Below are positions 34,642 to 46,299 of a stretch of 64,000 bases of DNA, one piece after another. This DNA comes from Leptobrachium leishanense. Its lineage: Eukaryota; Chordata; Amphibia; Anura; Megophryidae. The stretch spans positions 36,511,519 to 36,575,518 of the forward strand of contig CM019072.1 in NCBI GenBank assembly GCA_009667805.1. Reading direction: 5' to 3'. The position numbers were made by a program, and so were the translations under genes. Each line of letters begins with the position of its first letter. Position 1 is the first letter of the stretch. The notes under the pieces are model-generated. The model saw nothing but the letters and a program-made list of their open reading frames with translations, made no database searches and was not told where the DNA came from.

Positions 34642-36142
34642 TTAATGCCGCTCCCTTACAGGTCATCTGTCTCCCACCAGCAATCATGTCTTCTTCAACC
34701 CTTAACCGGAGCTTAAGGACAGGTATAATGAAAGAGTGGTAGTATTCCTCAGAAATGAGGCAGCACTCAGAATTTATGGTAAACCAAACAGACAGGTTTT
34801 AGCGAAGCACATGTATACAATACAAGGAGGAACCTGGAGACCAATGGAACATGACACCCTGGCGCCATCCCTCCTCCTCAATTGAGGCAGTCCCTAGCCA
34901 TAGCCCATTTTAATCTCCAGCTATTCAACAATAGGCGAGGATGCAATCACAAGGTCGGCATGAATAAAGTGGATAACAGGCTATAGCAAACACAATAATC
35001 TGATACAGCGCCAACAAAGATCACTCAATCTTTTCACAGCTGTAAAATATATGGTATACGAGGGTGTGAGGAGTGGAAAGTGTTGCAGTGACACACAGTA
35101 ATAATATTAGAAATATTAACAGTAACATAAATATAGACAATATCAAATTAACAATACAAATTAAACACAAACACCCTGTACCCTTATAGGCACAGGATAA
35201 CTTGGACGTGGGTCAGAACCCACAGTCCTAAACATCCAAATAGTAATGCAAAGTCCAGGTACCCTAAGTTCAAAGTGACCATCGTCACAGAAAGGAACAG
35301 CACTCTGGAACCTCTTCTTATACAGATTTATTGGGAACAAACAAGCACTGTTTCAGCCCTTATAGAGTCTTTCTTAATCCTGGCTTTCCTCTTTCCCTCT
35401 GTACTATGCCATAGGGTTCTGGTTAGCCCTAGTTCGTGTGGCACCTGGTTACATCACCTCTCCAAATGCATAGTTAGTGAGTGCACCATGCCTTTGTTTC
35501 TTTCGTGACTCTGCTTTGGCATAATGGAATATATATGTTAAAATAAAAATTAAATGAATAGGTTTGTCTCGATAGAAATGCAAATTTACATTGAATTAGT
35601 GGTTTAGACAATGTTAATTAAGATCATTAATTGCTTGGCAGATCAGCAGCTTGTTATTTTATATACTGGAGGCATTTGCCATGTACATGGTTAACATAAG
35701 GAATGGGGAAAAAACTATAATTGGCTAATTAGGAAGGTAATTTATGTCTTTTCAAGTTAATTAACATGACAGGGTCCCTTAATTAGAATTTTTCCATATT
35801 CACCACAAGACAAGAGTTAGATGATACTCAATTAACGTGTTCAAAAATTGCTATTTTACAATGTTGCAAACTGATCATTATTGCCATTTACTGTGCGTAA
35901 CCGTTGGGCATCTCCGGTCTGTGGTTAAACAAGAGACATTAATGTTAAGTGGGATTAGTAAAACGGTTTAATAACACTTTATAGAATGTTGGCTTAAAGC
36001 CTATGGACCATGAAGAAGCAATGCTAGAGTGTTATTATTTCAGTCCCCAAATGCCCCTTTATCACAATAGATTTTAAGAATTGAAAATATTGCAAAATTA
36101 AGCCTCTATTTGTAACCTAGTTGCATTGAATCATATACTTAC

Positions 36143-36179
36143 CAGCCAGGATCAGAGCGAGGAACATGCTGGGGTTCAT
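36143..36179 (-). CDS. Phospholipase A2 (group IB-like), exon 1, assembled gene
   Basis: Start codon at 36179-36177 in GCCACC context, 12 codons (MNPSMFLALILA) and one base, then GTAAGTATATG. The phase-1 end joins exon 2 (23840) in frame and extends the hydrophobic signal peptide. Identical to 5210-5246. No other ATG of this kind lies between it and exon 2. Exon 1 is predicted from splice logic, not from a conserved catalytic motif, so it is less certain than exons 2 and 3. Confidence 0.8.
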
Positions 36180-37193
36180 GGTGGCCGAATGAAAAATGGT
36201 CTGTGAGACTCTTCCATCTTATGTCATATGGTGGCCTTGGCTGATGTCCACAGGGCAAGGTTTAATCTGCATTCTGTAGATAACATGTTGCCTTCTGGGC
36301 ATACCTGGTAGAAGAACCTGCAGAGCAGGATGTGATCTCTCTTCACTTATTTAATATTGTTTTTTCCAGGATGGTTTTGTAGTCTTGCCAGGTTAAATAA
36401 TGGAATGAATTATAAGAACATTGCGAATTTACTTTCAAAAACAAGTGTGTAATACCCACTGGTGTGCGCAGAGCATTTTGTCACTTGGAGCACCCATTAA
36501 ACACTTGTGAATTACAAACTTACGCCCTAGACAATTTATCACAAAATACACATTTCAGCAATAATCAAGTGTAAACAGAAACGCAGTAAGTTTTCAATCT
36601 TTTTGTCTAGCGCATGAAAAGGGGATTCCATAAAGTGGCAAAGGATAGAGGGACAAAAACAGGGGGCCGAGGGTAAAGGGGGCATAGGCTACATGGGGCA
36701 GGACCCACTGACACAGACCATGACCCACTCACACTGATCCTCTCACACTGACAGAGCCACTCACACAGAGTCTGACCCATTCATACCTGTTAACACCCTC
36801 CACCTATCATTTCTTACTGGGGAGGTGGTGGTGGGGAATAGGCCCAACACACTCATTAGGCAAACTAAGCATTTGCCTAGGGCTCATATGACACGAATGG
36901 CATTAGAACGTTCACTTATGTTGGTGCTATGTTACTTCAGTATGTAGCGCAGGCTGGTTCGAGCACTGCAGATACTCGCAGCCTCAGAGCGGTACTGATG
37001 CTCATCATCTGCTCAAAGCAGCACCTTCTCACACTCTGCCTCCTAATATGCATGTGCCCCCCTTTGAAAGACTGGGACAATCAGTGAGGGGTGGGTGAAG
37101 AATGTGTCATAGCTCCGTCTCACACCTCAGTCAGCAAATGCTGTTACATTATCTGTGCAAAGTGTTCTCAGTGGTGCCAAAAAATATAAAATG
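36180..37193. promoter_or_regulatory. 5' flank of the assembled PLA2 gene
   Basis: Same sequence as 5247-6270. CATAAGA lies about 50 nt before the ATG on the coding strand. No experimentally known element is claimed. Confidence 0.35.
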
Positions 37194-37215
37194 TACCATA
37201 TTTTTCGCTCCATAA

Positions 37216-37641
37216 GGCTGGGGTCAGACCAGCGCATTTTTAATGTGCGTTCTGGCGCACTTAATCACGGCCGGACTAGCAGCAAATGACGGGCAATGAC
37301 AGCCAATATACGAAGTACGGTCGCACGAAAGTCCGGCCGCGCAACGCAAGTGGAAAATGAACGCATTTTATCGAGAACGCAGAACCTCTAGTACGGACGT
37401 ACAGAGTGCGCTGCGCCCGCTAGCGGTGTGTGTGTGTGATTTGGAGACGTCAGACCCTGCTCGTGTCCGGCCAACATAACGTCCAGACGCAAAAAGTTTC
37501 CTGGTTTGGATTCGTAAAACATCGCGCACGAACATGCGCATCGTTTGACCGTTTTCGCATATTCTGTGAAAAAATACATCAATACGTTCGGACGCACTTT
37601 TTTACGTTCGCGTGTAAAAATACTTTCGTTTGACCCTAGCC
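37216..37641. mobile_element. Harbinger-like MITE nested in the TA element
   Basis: GGCTGGGGTCAGACC to GTTTGACCCTAGCC, flanked by TAA (37213-37215, 37642-37644). It splits the terminal CATAAGACGC motif of the host element. Related to 60019-60432 and 8479-8800. Confidence 0.88.
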
Positions 37642-37735
37642 TAAGACGCACCTGACCATAAGACTCACTTAGTTTTTAGAGGAGGAAAACCGGAAAAAAA
37701 ATATTCTGAATCAAACAGTGTAATAATGGATAATG

Positions 37736-38530
37736 CCCCAGCTCCTCTCATGGATAATGCCCCAGCACATGGATACTGCCCCAGCTCATGGATAATGCCC
37801 CAGCACATGGATACTGCCCCAGCTCATGGATAATGCCCCAGCACATGGATACTGCCCCAGCTCATGGATAATGCCCCAGCACATGGATACTGCCCCCAGC
37901 TCATGGATAATGCCCCAGCACATGGATATGCCCCCCAGCTCATGGATATGCCCCCAGCACATGGATATGCCCCCGCACATGGATAATGCCCCAGCTCACA
38001 CATGGATATGCCCCAGCACATGGATATGCCCCAGCTCATGGATATGCCCCAGCTCACACATGGATTTGCCCCAGCTCATGGATATGCCCCAGCTCACACA
38101 TGGATTTGCCTCAGCTCACACATGGATTTGCCCCAGCTCACACATGGATTTGCCTCAGCTCACACATGGATTTGCCCCAGCTCACACATGGATTTGCCCC
38201 AGCTCACACATGGATTTGCCCCAGCTCATGGATATGCCCCAGCTCATGGATTTGCCCCAGCTCATGGATTTGCCCCAGCTCATGGATATGCCCCAGCTCA
38301 CACATGGATATGCCCCAGCTCATGGATATGCCCCAGCTCACACATGGATTTGCCCCAGCTCACACATGGATATGCCCCAGCTCATGGATTTGCCCCAGCT
38401 CATGGATATGCCCCAGCTCATGGATATGCCCCAGCTCATGGATATGCCCCAGCTCATGGATTTGCCCTAGCTCATGGATATGCCCCAGCTTATGGATACT
38501 GCCCCGAGCTCATGGATTTGCCCCAGCTCA
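37736..38530. repeat. Minisatellite of 18/24-bp GCCCCAGCTCATGGATAT units
   Basis: Starts as 37-bp alternation (ATGGATAATGCCCCAGCAC / ATGGATACTGCCCCAGCTC), then 18-bp units and 24-bp units with an extra CACACA. Units divisible by three lack stops, so long frames of MDMPQL / GYAPAH type appear in every frame. Not a gene. Confidence 0.95.
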
Positions 38531-38883
38531 CCTGCCGCCGCCGCATTCGGCTCCCTCTGAGTGTGCGACCGGCGGCATGGAGCTTGTGCACGCGCCTGGG
38601 GGAGCCACGTGACCAGCCACGATCTCAAGAGATCGCGGCGGTCACGTGGCTCCCCCAGGCACGGGCCCAAGGTCCATGCCGCCGGACGCACGCTCAGAGG
38701 GAGCCGAAAGCGGCGGCGGCAGGTGAGCTGGGGCATAATCGCAAGACGCATTCGCTCCATAAGATGCACCCACTTTTCCCCCCACTTTTTGGGGGAAGAA
38801 AAGTGCGTCTTATGGAGCGAAAAATACGGTATGTGTCAAATAATCAACGTGACCATATGCAGCCATATAGTGGGAGATGTGTG

Positions 38884-39128
38884 GCTTGTCGACTTTTTCT
38901 GGCGGCTGCTCTGCGCTGTGATCGATGGCTGCTTGGATTTTTCCGGCGTGTTCGGCTTGGTTTTTGCAGTGGTTTCTCCTAGTTTGCGGTGAGTATTCCC
39001 TGCACTACAGGGGCACTGCGCTGCTTGCTGAATACACCGCAGGGTAGGGGAACTAGGAATCGCCCTGAAGTGCGGGGAACAAAAAGTCAAACGTGCGGTG
39101 ACTTTTCGGATCACTCTGAATAACCCTG
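38884..39128 (+). mobile_element. CAGGGTTATTC element remnant, copy B
   Basis: Right end of the 7194-8065 element; the left 600 bp were lost with the 6315-7760 deletion. Ends CTCTGAATAACCCTG followed by TAT. Confidence 0.85.
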
Positions 39129-39971
39129 TATGACTTTGCTTTAGCAGGATTGAACTGCAATGAACAGCACAGGTCAGTCTGGGGAACAGCCCTTTATTTC
39201 ATTGTGAATGTGTCAGTTGTATTAACTGAAAGTGTGCTGGTGGTTAACTCTTTCACTGCTTGAAGATGTTATTAGTGAATACAGGTTCAGGGGTGGAACA
39301 GAACAGAAGTGTGCTACCAGGGGGGGTTTCCAGGATGGCTATAGCCATGGGACATGACATGTACCTTGTAATACCTCCCGCCTCGAGACGCTAAAAATAG
39401 ATTGCGTCTCCTATTCCTAACATGGGGAGCGCAAAGTACAGTAAGCTTGCACAAGCTGCGAGGCACAAAACGGACTCCACCCCAGTTTAGCGACAGGATT
39501 GGAATGTCAATGCCAGACAGAAACTGACATAAAAACCAACAATAACAGAGGAATTTGTTACGTGCACAATCCCATTACTCGCAGGCAGCACAATAACACT
39601 AGAAGACAGCCACATAGTGTTCAACAGTCACAATTTGTATCAGCTGCTCTCAGAATCCTCTAAACCTACAAGCAAAAAAGATAGATTTGTGGTTTACTCA
39701 ATGGCCATTGAAGTATTAAGCGCCCCGGCCACGTCAAGGCAAATCTCTCGGGTGGTCCTAACCTTGTGAAGATCAAAACCAAAAATAATATGTTAACAAA
39801 AACACACAGTAGAATAAATTGCCTGTAAATACAGCTCAAACCTGTAGAGCAGTAGTTAAGTCCGGCAGGAGCGCTCAGGAACACAGCTCCTCCACTATCT
39901 TTAAAGGAGGAACATAGTCCCTGTTTTTGGCCCTAAAAAACGTTTAGGCTTCAATCATATTATCTTATTAA

Positions 39972-40188
39972 CCCTTTCACGCCGGACAGGTGGTGCCTGG
40001 CTGGAGGGCTTTAACGCCATCTGAGGCATACTGATCCAGGCCGCCCCACAGCAGCGATTGATGCGTGCCAACTAGTGGGTGGGGCCGGAGGAAGCCCATA
40101 GAAGCTAGCGGGGCATACTATGCCGACCCGCAGCATTCAGGTCCACCCATCGCAGGGACAGCATAGTAGGCCCCGCAGCGGGAAGGAG
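39972..40188. mobile_element. TTAA-flanked MITE, 217 bp
   Basis: TTAA at 39968-39971 and 40189-40192, with CCCTTTCACGCCGGA at one end and CAGCGGGAAGGAG at the other. Internal pairs include GGGGCATACTATGC / GCATAGTAGGCCCC. Confidence 0.65.
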
Positions 40189-40272
40189 TTAAGTCAGCAG
40201 ATTATATTTATACCAATTGCAATAAAAATAGTCTCGAAAACCCATCTTATAGTTATATTTAAACATTGATAT

Positions 40273-41329
40273 CAGGGCCGCCATCAGGGCATTACGCCCC
40301 ATGCTGCCGTAAGGGGCCCGGTGGGGGTCCCGGGCCCCCATCGGCAGCGGCGTCGCCCTTTTACAGCTCTGGTATCGGACTCAAAAGCAAAAGCTGTGTC
40401 TCTGCTGCAGGAGCCGGAGGAGACACAGTGTCTCCTCCGGCTCCTGGCAGCTTCACTGGCTGGGCGGGGCCAAGCAGCGTGTGGGGGCCTCCCAAGCACG
40501 TTGCTTTGGCTCCGCCCCACCACTCAGTGAAGCTGCGCGCCTGAGATGGAGGGCCCGGGCTGAAAAGGAGAAGAAAAGAAGAGCTGAAGGAAGGAAGACA
40601 GCGGAGTGGTGAGCCAGGGCCCAGGCTAGACCCAGGGCCTAGACCCCAAGGCCCAGACCCAAACCCAGGGCCCAGGCCCCAAGGCCCAGACCCAGGGCCC
40701 AGACCCCAAGGCACAAACCCCAAGGCCCAGACCCCAAGGCCCAGGGACCAGACACCCAAGGCCCAGACCCAGCCTAGACCCAGGGACCAGGCCCCAAGGC
40801 CCAGACAAAGGCCCATGGTCCAGGGACCAGACCCCAAAGCCCAGCCCCAGAGACCAGACCCCAAGGCCCAGCCCCAGGGACCAGACCCCAAGGCCCAGCC
40901 CCAGGGACCAGACCCCAAGGCCCAGCCCCAGGGACCAGAGCCCAGACCCAGAGACCAGACCCCAAGGCCCAGCCCCAGGGACCAGAGCCCAGACCCAGGG
41001 ACCAGACCAGACTCCGGGCCCAGACCCCAAGGCCCAGTCCCAGGAACCAAGGCCCAGCCCAGACCAAGGCCCAGAGCACAGACCCCAAGGCCCAAACCAG
41101 ACCCAGGGACCAGACCCAGACCCAAAGGCCATCATATACAGCCCGTTACTGTGGATTCTGTGATACGTTCATACACACTGCACATTACTGGGAGTTTTAT
41201 TGCTGTGGTGCTGTGTTATGTCCTTTTTTTTTTGAAGGGGGGAGAAAAGCTGTTAGAGGTTGAGGGAGTGCCGGGGGGGGGCATCGTGAGGTTTAGTAAG
41301 GGGCCCCATCATTTCTGATGGCTGCCCTG
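40273..41329. mobile_element. hAT element with internal minisatellite, TSD ATTGATAT
   Basis: CAGGGCCGCCATCAG and TGATGGCTGCCCTG ends, with the 8-bp duplication ATTGATAT at 40265-40272 and 41330-41337. 1057 bp, no transposase. Half of it is the minisatellite at 40612-41130. Another internal palindrome is CGGAGGAGACACAG/CTGTGTCTCCTCCG near 40410-40440. Confidence 0.93.
40612..41130. repeat. GC-rich minisatellite (CCCCAAGGCCCAGCCCCAGG)
   Basis: Irregular head-to-tail units built from AAGGCCCAG and GGGACCAGACCC, with a 30-bp unit most regular at 40840-40940. Open frames of GLGSGPW type on the minus strand are products of the repeat. Confidence 0.9.
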
Positions 41330-41904
41330 ATTGATATCATATGTGACTGTGGGGCTGCGGACTATGTGCGTCATTTCAACGGTTTATTGGGGAGCAGAAA
41401 ACCCACACTTATGTTTTTGTGACTAGATTCCTGCGGTAGAGTATCCTAAAAAGACACCTGCACAGCCCAAATATATACGGAGGAGCCCCTAAAGACATCT
41501 GCACACCTTGCATAGTGACATTAGATGAGAAAATAGAGGATGGGGGATTTATGACCAAAATAAGGACTGTCTCTCTTAAATAGGGACAATTAGCTAGTAT
41601 GCCCCAAATCAAATAGTTTGTAGTGCAAAACTCGTGCACTATGCAGATTGTGTAAGACGCTCCAAGGACGTCTACATTGTGGATGTACTGAGCTGAAGAG
41701 GAGCAGCCCAGTGCCGAGGGAGAAAAGGTGAGAAACTTCACCTAATCTAAAAAGAAATAAAAAAAAAATACAGATGCTGCCCACTGCGTCAGTTCAATTA
41801 TTTAAGGGGATAAAAAGGAAGGGGGGGGGGTACATTTTATATATAGCGTGTTCCTTGATTTTCACATAATGTCACCTAACTTGATCACAATTCCCTAATC
41901 GTTT

Positions 41905-42065
41905 TGATTATTCCGTTATGGATGCCAACATGGAGACATCCAGCAGGATAATGTACGCTTGCAAATTTTCCTTTACCGTCTTCATGTTAACCTTGTATTC
42001 CGGGGAAGGTGCTATCTCAGTGCCTCAGAACCCAGCATTAACCTCCCTGATACCCGCAGTAGCAC
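41905..42065. repeat. Dispersed repeat shared with 6440-6610
   Basis: Same block order as 6440-6610 (AACATGGAGA, AGCAGGATAATGTACGCTTG, AACCTCCCTGATACCC). Family unknown. Confidence 0.6.
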
Positions 42066-42177
42066 TGGCATACTAAAGGGGGCGACAGGCTGCCCCGGTG
42101 TAGTCAGGCAGTGGTGCATCTAGCTGGCCCCTTCAAGGGGCTGACCCACCCATGCAGTAATGCGGGCTGTGCTTCCA

Positions 42178-42710
42178 TGAAGCAGTATTTTGATTAAGAG
42201 AACTAGGAGAGAACAGTATCACTGAGGCCAAGTTGACGCAGGGTGAGGAGGAGCAGGAGAGGGTGGTCAACAGTGTTGAATGCAGTGCAAAGGTCAAGAA
42301 GAATAAGCAGTGAGGAGTGACCTTTGGTTTTAGCAGCAAGTAGATCATTGGTCACCTTTGTCAGAGCAGTTTCTGTGGATTGCTGGGAGCGAAAGCAAGA
42401 CTGGTGTGGGTCAAGTAGATAGTTGGCAGCGAGAAAACCGGTGAGCTGGTTATAGACCAGGCGTTCTAAGATTGGAGGCGAAGGGGAGCAGAGAGATGGG
42501 ACAGTAGTTTGAAAGGGAGGTGGGATCAAGAGATGGCTTATTTAGAATGGGGATGATCAGATCAGGTTTGAATGCAGAGGAGAGGGAGAGGTTAAATAGA
42601 TGAGTCATAGCAGGGACAACGACTGGTAGGACAGTTCGGATAAGTTGTGAGGGGATGGGGTCAAGCGGACAGGTGGTTGGGCAGGAGGACATGAGAACTG
42701 CTGAGACCTC
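42178..42710 (-). pseudogene. L2-like LINE reverse transcriptase fragment
   Basis: Minus-strand pieces [47 protein letters not shown] and [20 protein letters not shown] match the fingers and first palm motif of L2-clade reverse transcriptases. It stops before the YADD box. Two frameshifts are present. Confidence 0.85.
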
Positions 42711-42741
42711 CTACTCCGAGACCGGAGAAAAGGAAGACATT

Positions 42742-42911
42742 CAGGGTTATTTAGAGGAAGGTAAACTCTGTTGAACATTAGGAGAAGTGAAAATTCTAGG
42801 TCAAAATAGGAAAACCAGAAAAATTCTCCCATTTATCTCACTTTCCAAATCGGCTATTTTGAACTAGAATTTTCACTTCTCCAGAGTTTCACCTTTCTCT
42901 GGATAACCCTG
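42742..42911. mobile_element. 170-bp MITE with CAGGGTTATT ends
   Basis: CAGGGTTATTTAGAGGAAGG and CCTTTCTCTGGATAACCCTG ends. The inner arms TGAAAATTCTAG/CTAGAATTTTCA make it almost one palindrome. The termini match the 880-bp family, so it may be a short derivative. Flanks ATT and ATA. Confidence 0.7.
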
Positions 42912-43042
42912 ATAGTAAAAGAGAGGACAAGGAGTGAAGGTGTGAATGAGGTTGAAGGGTTAATGGAGGAGGCAAATGAAGAGAGAAATCTCAATGTATC
43001 CTTCCTGATAAAATACGTTACAAATAAATAATTTCCAGTGTA

Positions 43043-43912
43043 AAGGGGTTATTCAGAGAGCACCGAAATGTCGCCGACTTTTCGGTGCTCTCTCGTTCCC
43101 TGCAGTTCTCTGCACTTCGGGGGAATCAAAGTTCCCCACCCTGCGGTGTACTCAGCACTCACCGCAGGGAAGAGCCGCAGAAAACCCGCCGAAAAAATGC
43201 ATCCGATACAATCCAAAGTATCAGATCACTCAAACCGCCCCAAAAAACACACCGAACACGTCCGGAAAATGCAGACGAGCCGCCGAACAGAGCGCTGAGC
43301 AACCGCCAGAAAAAGCCGAAAAGCTGACGAATGGAGTGAAAAAAAAAAAAAAAACAGTACGATTAAAAGTGTCAAAATTGAAACGCTGTTTGCAAAAACA
43401 AATACTGAACGAAAATGCCTGGTATTTACATATAAGATCCTATGAATGATAATAAAAAGGTCTGTTACAGAAAAAAAAAAAAATTCTCCTGTAAAAATCC
43501 CAAAAAATGCCTAAAAGATCCTAAAAAAAAAAAAAAAAAAAGGATCAATAGACTTTTTACCTCAGATTAAAATAATAAACGGTTTATTAGATATTGGTTT
43601 AAAACGGGAATATTTTTAACATTGAAGCTTATGGGATTCTCCTGACTAAATCTGCCGAATTAAAACCTCAAACAGCAGGGCATTTCGGCAACTTTTCACT
43701 GCTTTTCGGTGTTCTCTGAATAGATTAACCATTGCTTCTCTATGGGGGATTTCACTGCCATCAAACAGGCATCGTACATACAGGCAATTTGTCAAAATTT
43801 GGCAAACTGCCTGCTTTCTGAACAACCAAATGGCCACGAAATGTCACCGTACACTGAATTTCAGTGTCCGGTTACATTTCGGCGACATGTCGGACCTCTC
43901 TGACTAACCCCT
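43043..43912 (-). mobile_element. CAGGGTTATTC family element, copy 4
   Basis: GGGGTTATTCAGAGAG to CTCTCTGACTAACCCC, closely related in sequence to copy 3. The target duplication is not clear (GTA or TA on the left, TA on the right). Confidence 0.85.
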
Positions 43913-44208
43913 TAGGTTTTATAATCTTATCAGTGAAGTAGTCAGCAAAGCTGACAGCTGTGAGGTCTGTGGATGTATTGCAAGACAAGTAGGACGCATT
44001 AGCAGATTGAAAGTATGAAACTGAAGTCTAGAATCATGAGAGAAGGTGGAGATAAGGAACGAGAAGTAAATGAGAGTTTAGCAATGAATATAGCTAGACT
44101 GTAGGAATGAAGCATGAATTTGTAATGCAGGTAGTAGTCAGCCGATGTGCGAGGCTTCCCCCGCCCCAACCACGTTCAGTAACCACAATGGGAATTGGAG
44201 AAGGCAAA

Positions 44209-44328
44209 AACCCCAGTCTGAATGCTCGCCAATATGCAACATACTGCGATAAAATTCCTTCTTGACCCCAGAATGGCGTCAGATTTATCCTTGGATCAAG
44301 CAGTTTTTACCCACATATTAAATATTTT
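44209..44328 (-). repeat. CR1 3' tail fragment
   Basis: The reverse complement matches the tail of the CR1 at 33655-33760 (TTGATCCAAGGAG, GGGGTCAAGAAGGAATTTT, CAGACTGGGTTTTTGCC). Shorter by about 20 bp of internal change. Confidence 0.85.
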
Positions 44329-44329
44329 G

Positions 44330-45400
44330 TTTGTAAAAAGCCCACGTAGATGTCATTTTGGAAGCTGCATCTCCATATTTCTGTGCCTGAATTGTTTTGA
44401 AATTACAGCCCTGAGGTTCCGCCAACTCTTCTTCACCTCTTGCAATGTAATAAAAATAAATGTTTGATTAAGTAAGAATGTAAATAAACAATATTGGGGT
44501 CACCTAACACTGACGTTTTCACTTCATCAGACAATGCTGTCTCAGGTATGACTTTTGTACCGATAAGAACATCTCGCCCTGATTCATATCCATTCTCTCA
44601 CACAAGAAGGACTGCAGTGTTTCCAAAAACTGGTTTTTATACAGTCTCTATGGAAAAACAGTTAATTCTAGTCTTGGCAGTCTCTGCACTCCACCTGTGA
44701 TCTGAATCTTGAGGTGGATCATCTGACCGATTGCTTGCAATGCACAAAACTAGTCGTTCAACATAGGTTGTCCATAGTTGCTTCCAATGGATGGATCTAG
44801 TCATATGACCTACATCGTACATAGTCTGATGAACAAGTTGGTCTTCCAACTTTGGATCCAGTGGACGGGCAGTTTTATGCAAATACTTGCTTCCGATTGT
44901 TTATTAAAAATAGAACTCTCCATCAAATTTTAGGAAAATTCAGCAATTCTCACCCTCGTGCTCCACAACTCATCTCCCCCATAACCCCATATATCTTTCA
45001 TTATCTCCCAATACTCTCCTTGCCAACAGCTTTTTGTATGCCAATTCATTGTATCCCTGTATTGCCCTGCATGTTGGTGCATTATAAATAAATGTATAAT
45101 AATAAAGAGGATTGCAAGCTTCTTGGGCTGTAAATTACTTACAAAGCTAGATATAATGGCATGTCCCAGGTAAGGTGTACACACATCAGCTGCTCCATAT
45201 TTACCTGGTCTCCAATTACCATCATGTTAAACTGGACGATGACAGGAAGTACAGCTGCCTAAACCTGCAGCTCTAATCCCCATCATCCCTGTGGACGCAC
45301 AGCGCAGGTTGTTATACAACGAGCATTGTATATAACACAGTAAGCTGTACATAGCACTCTGTACAGTACGTTATATATAGCAGAGGGTGTTCTACACTGC
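44330..45400. other. Unassigned sequence with one open frame
   Basis: A minus-strand frame (44882-44637) reads LEDQLVHQTMYDVGHMTRS and WTTYVERLVLCIASN. It looks protein-like but I cannot name a family, and no start or splice site supports it. Near 45080 a TTATAAATAAATGTATAATAATAA tail resembles LINE 3' ends. Confidence 0.25.
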
Positions 45401-45409
45401 GCAGTGTTT

Positions 45410-45860
45410 TATTTTTATATTGAAAATTTTATTTTGTGCCAAAGGTCACAGTCCGACCAGCAAATATGGCCTCGCAGGGCCAAAAAGTACACACTTAAAC
45501 AAGAGGGAGGGATCTCAAAAGTTAGCAGGTGGATTAATCCAGCGAAAATCAAAAGAACGATGAATGTCGACAAGAGTGCCATGGGACCGGGAATTTTTTT
45601 TTTTAAAAAGGAGGTAGATAGGGGGGCGAGGGACCGTCAAACAATTTGTGGCGTATCCGGCTCGCCCGGTAACCTGAAGGAAACCTAGAGCCATGGAAGA
45701 GGATCAGGCCACTAGGCCAGGAGACCTGGGGCCAAAAGGAGGGCCAGGGCCTAGGTGGCTGCCCTAGCGACTCGCCCAGGTTGCATCCCAGTATCCCACC
45801 ACGAAAAGAAGGGCTCAAAAGAAAAGTGTCACGGTGGGGCTTATAGCCAACTTGGGCCAT
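45410..45860 (-). repeat. Repeat related to 13416-13830
   Basis: Shares the AAAATTTTATTTTG edge and the GGCCAGGAGACCTGGGGCCA region with the insertion at 13416-15018. Length and orientation match its 3' portion. Confidence 0.55.
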
Positions 45861-46299
45861 CATAGAAACTTGAAACAAGGAGGAGTTTAGCCTTGAGGCA
45901 GGTTAGCTGATAGTTAAATACAAGACAGATAAATAATACAGATTCCGGGGCATGAAATAAACCAGACTGAAACACAAGGGACAGGAGGGCAAGGAAGAAA
46001 ACTAAAAGGATCCCTATCACTGGGGAAAATATCCTAATGGTCTTTCTATCTATGGAAGCCTCACAAAGGATGACAGAGCCAGAGGAGGAGGAAGGGTGAG
46101 GGTTAACAAGACAGAACAGGAATCCTAAACTGGAGAGATCCTTCTGATGGCCTCTAATCAATACAGACTTTAAAACAAACCAAACACATACAACATGAAA
46201 CATGAAACATATAGGAATAGTCAGGACTTGATACAGGGATATAGAGTCAGAATCGTTAGACAAGCAGAGGTTGGAAACAGATCAAAATTCAATATAAAA

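Larger units (their letters stand above)
37196..38829. mobile_element. TA-flanked DNA transposon (copy B only)
   Basis: Ends CCATATTTTTCGCTCCATAAG and CTTATGGAGCGAAAAATACGG, with TA at 37194-37195 and 38830-38831. Copy A shows the empty site AAGTGTATGTGTC at about 6258-6270. TA targeting points to Tc1/mariner-class. It carries a nested Harbinger-like MITE and a long minisatellite. The 150 bp around 38535-38720 form an inverted repeat (GGTGAGCTGGGGC / GCCCCAGCTCACC; CATGCCGCCGG / CCGGCGGCATG). Confidence 0.88.
24692..39640. repeat. Segmental duplication, copy B
   Basis: Matches 1-8888. It is longer because of a CR1 insertion (27581-33864) and a TA-flanked insertion (37196-38829). It lacks about 6315-7760 of copy A, a deletion that removed the left part of the CAGGGTTATTC element, and lacks the 8479-8800 MITE. 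The right edge is near 39640. Holds exon 1 and most of intron 1 of the assembled PLA2 gene. Confidence 0.93.

Noticed and set aside
37826..38982. Three overlapping long frames of MDMPQL / GYAPAH type
   Set aside because: Product of the 18/24-bp minisatellite inside the TA-flanked transposon; all plus frames are open for the same reason.
40361..41135. GLGSGPWGLGPG-like frames on the minus strand, resembling a glycine-rich structural protein
   Set aside because: They cover the GC-rich minisatellite inside a hAT with clear 8-bp target duplications; low complexity and no other coding sign.
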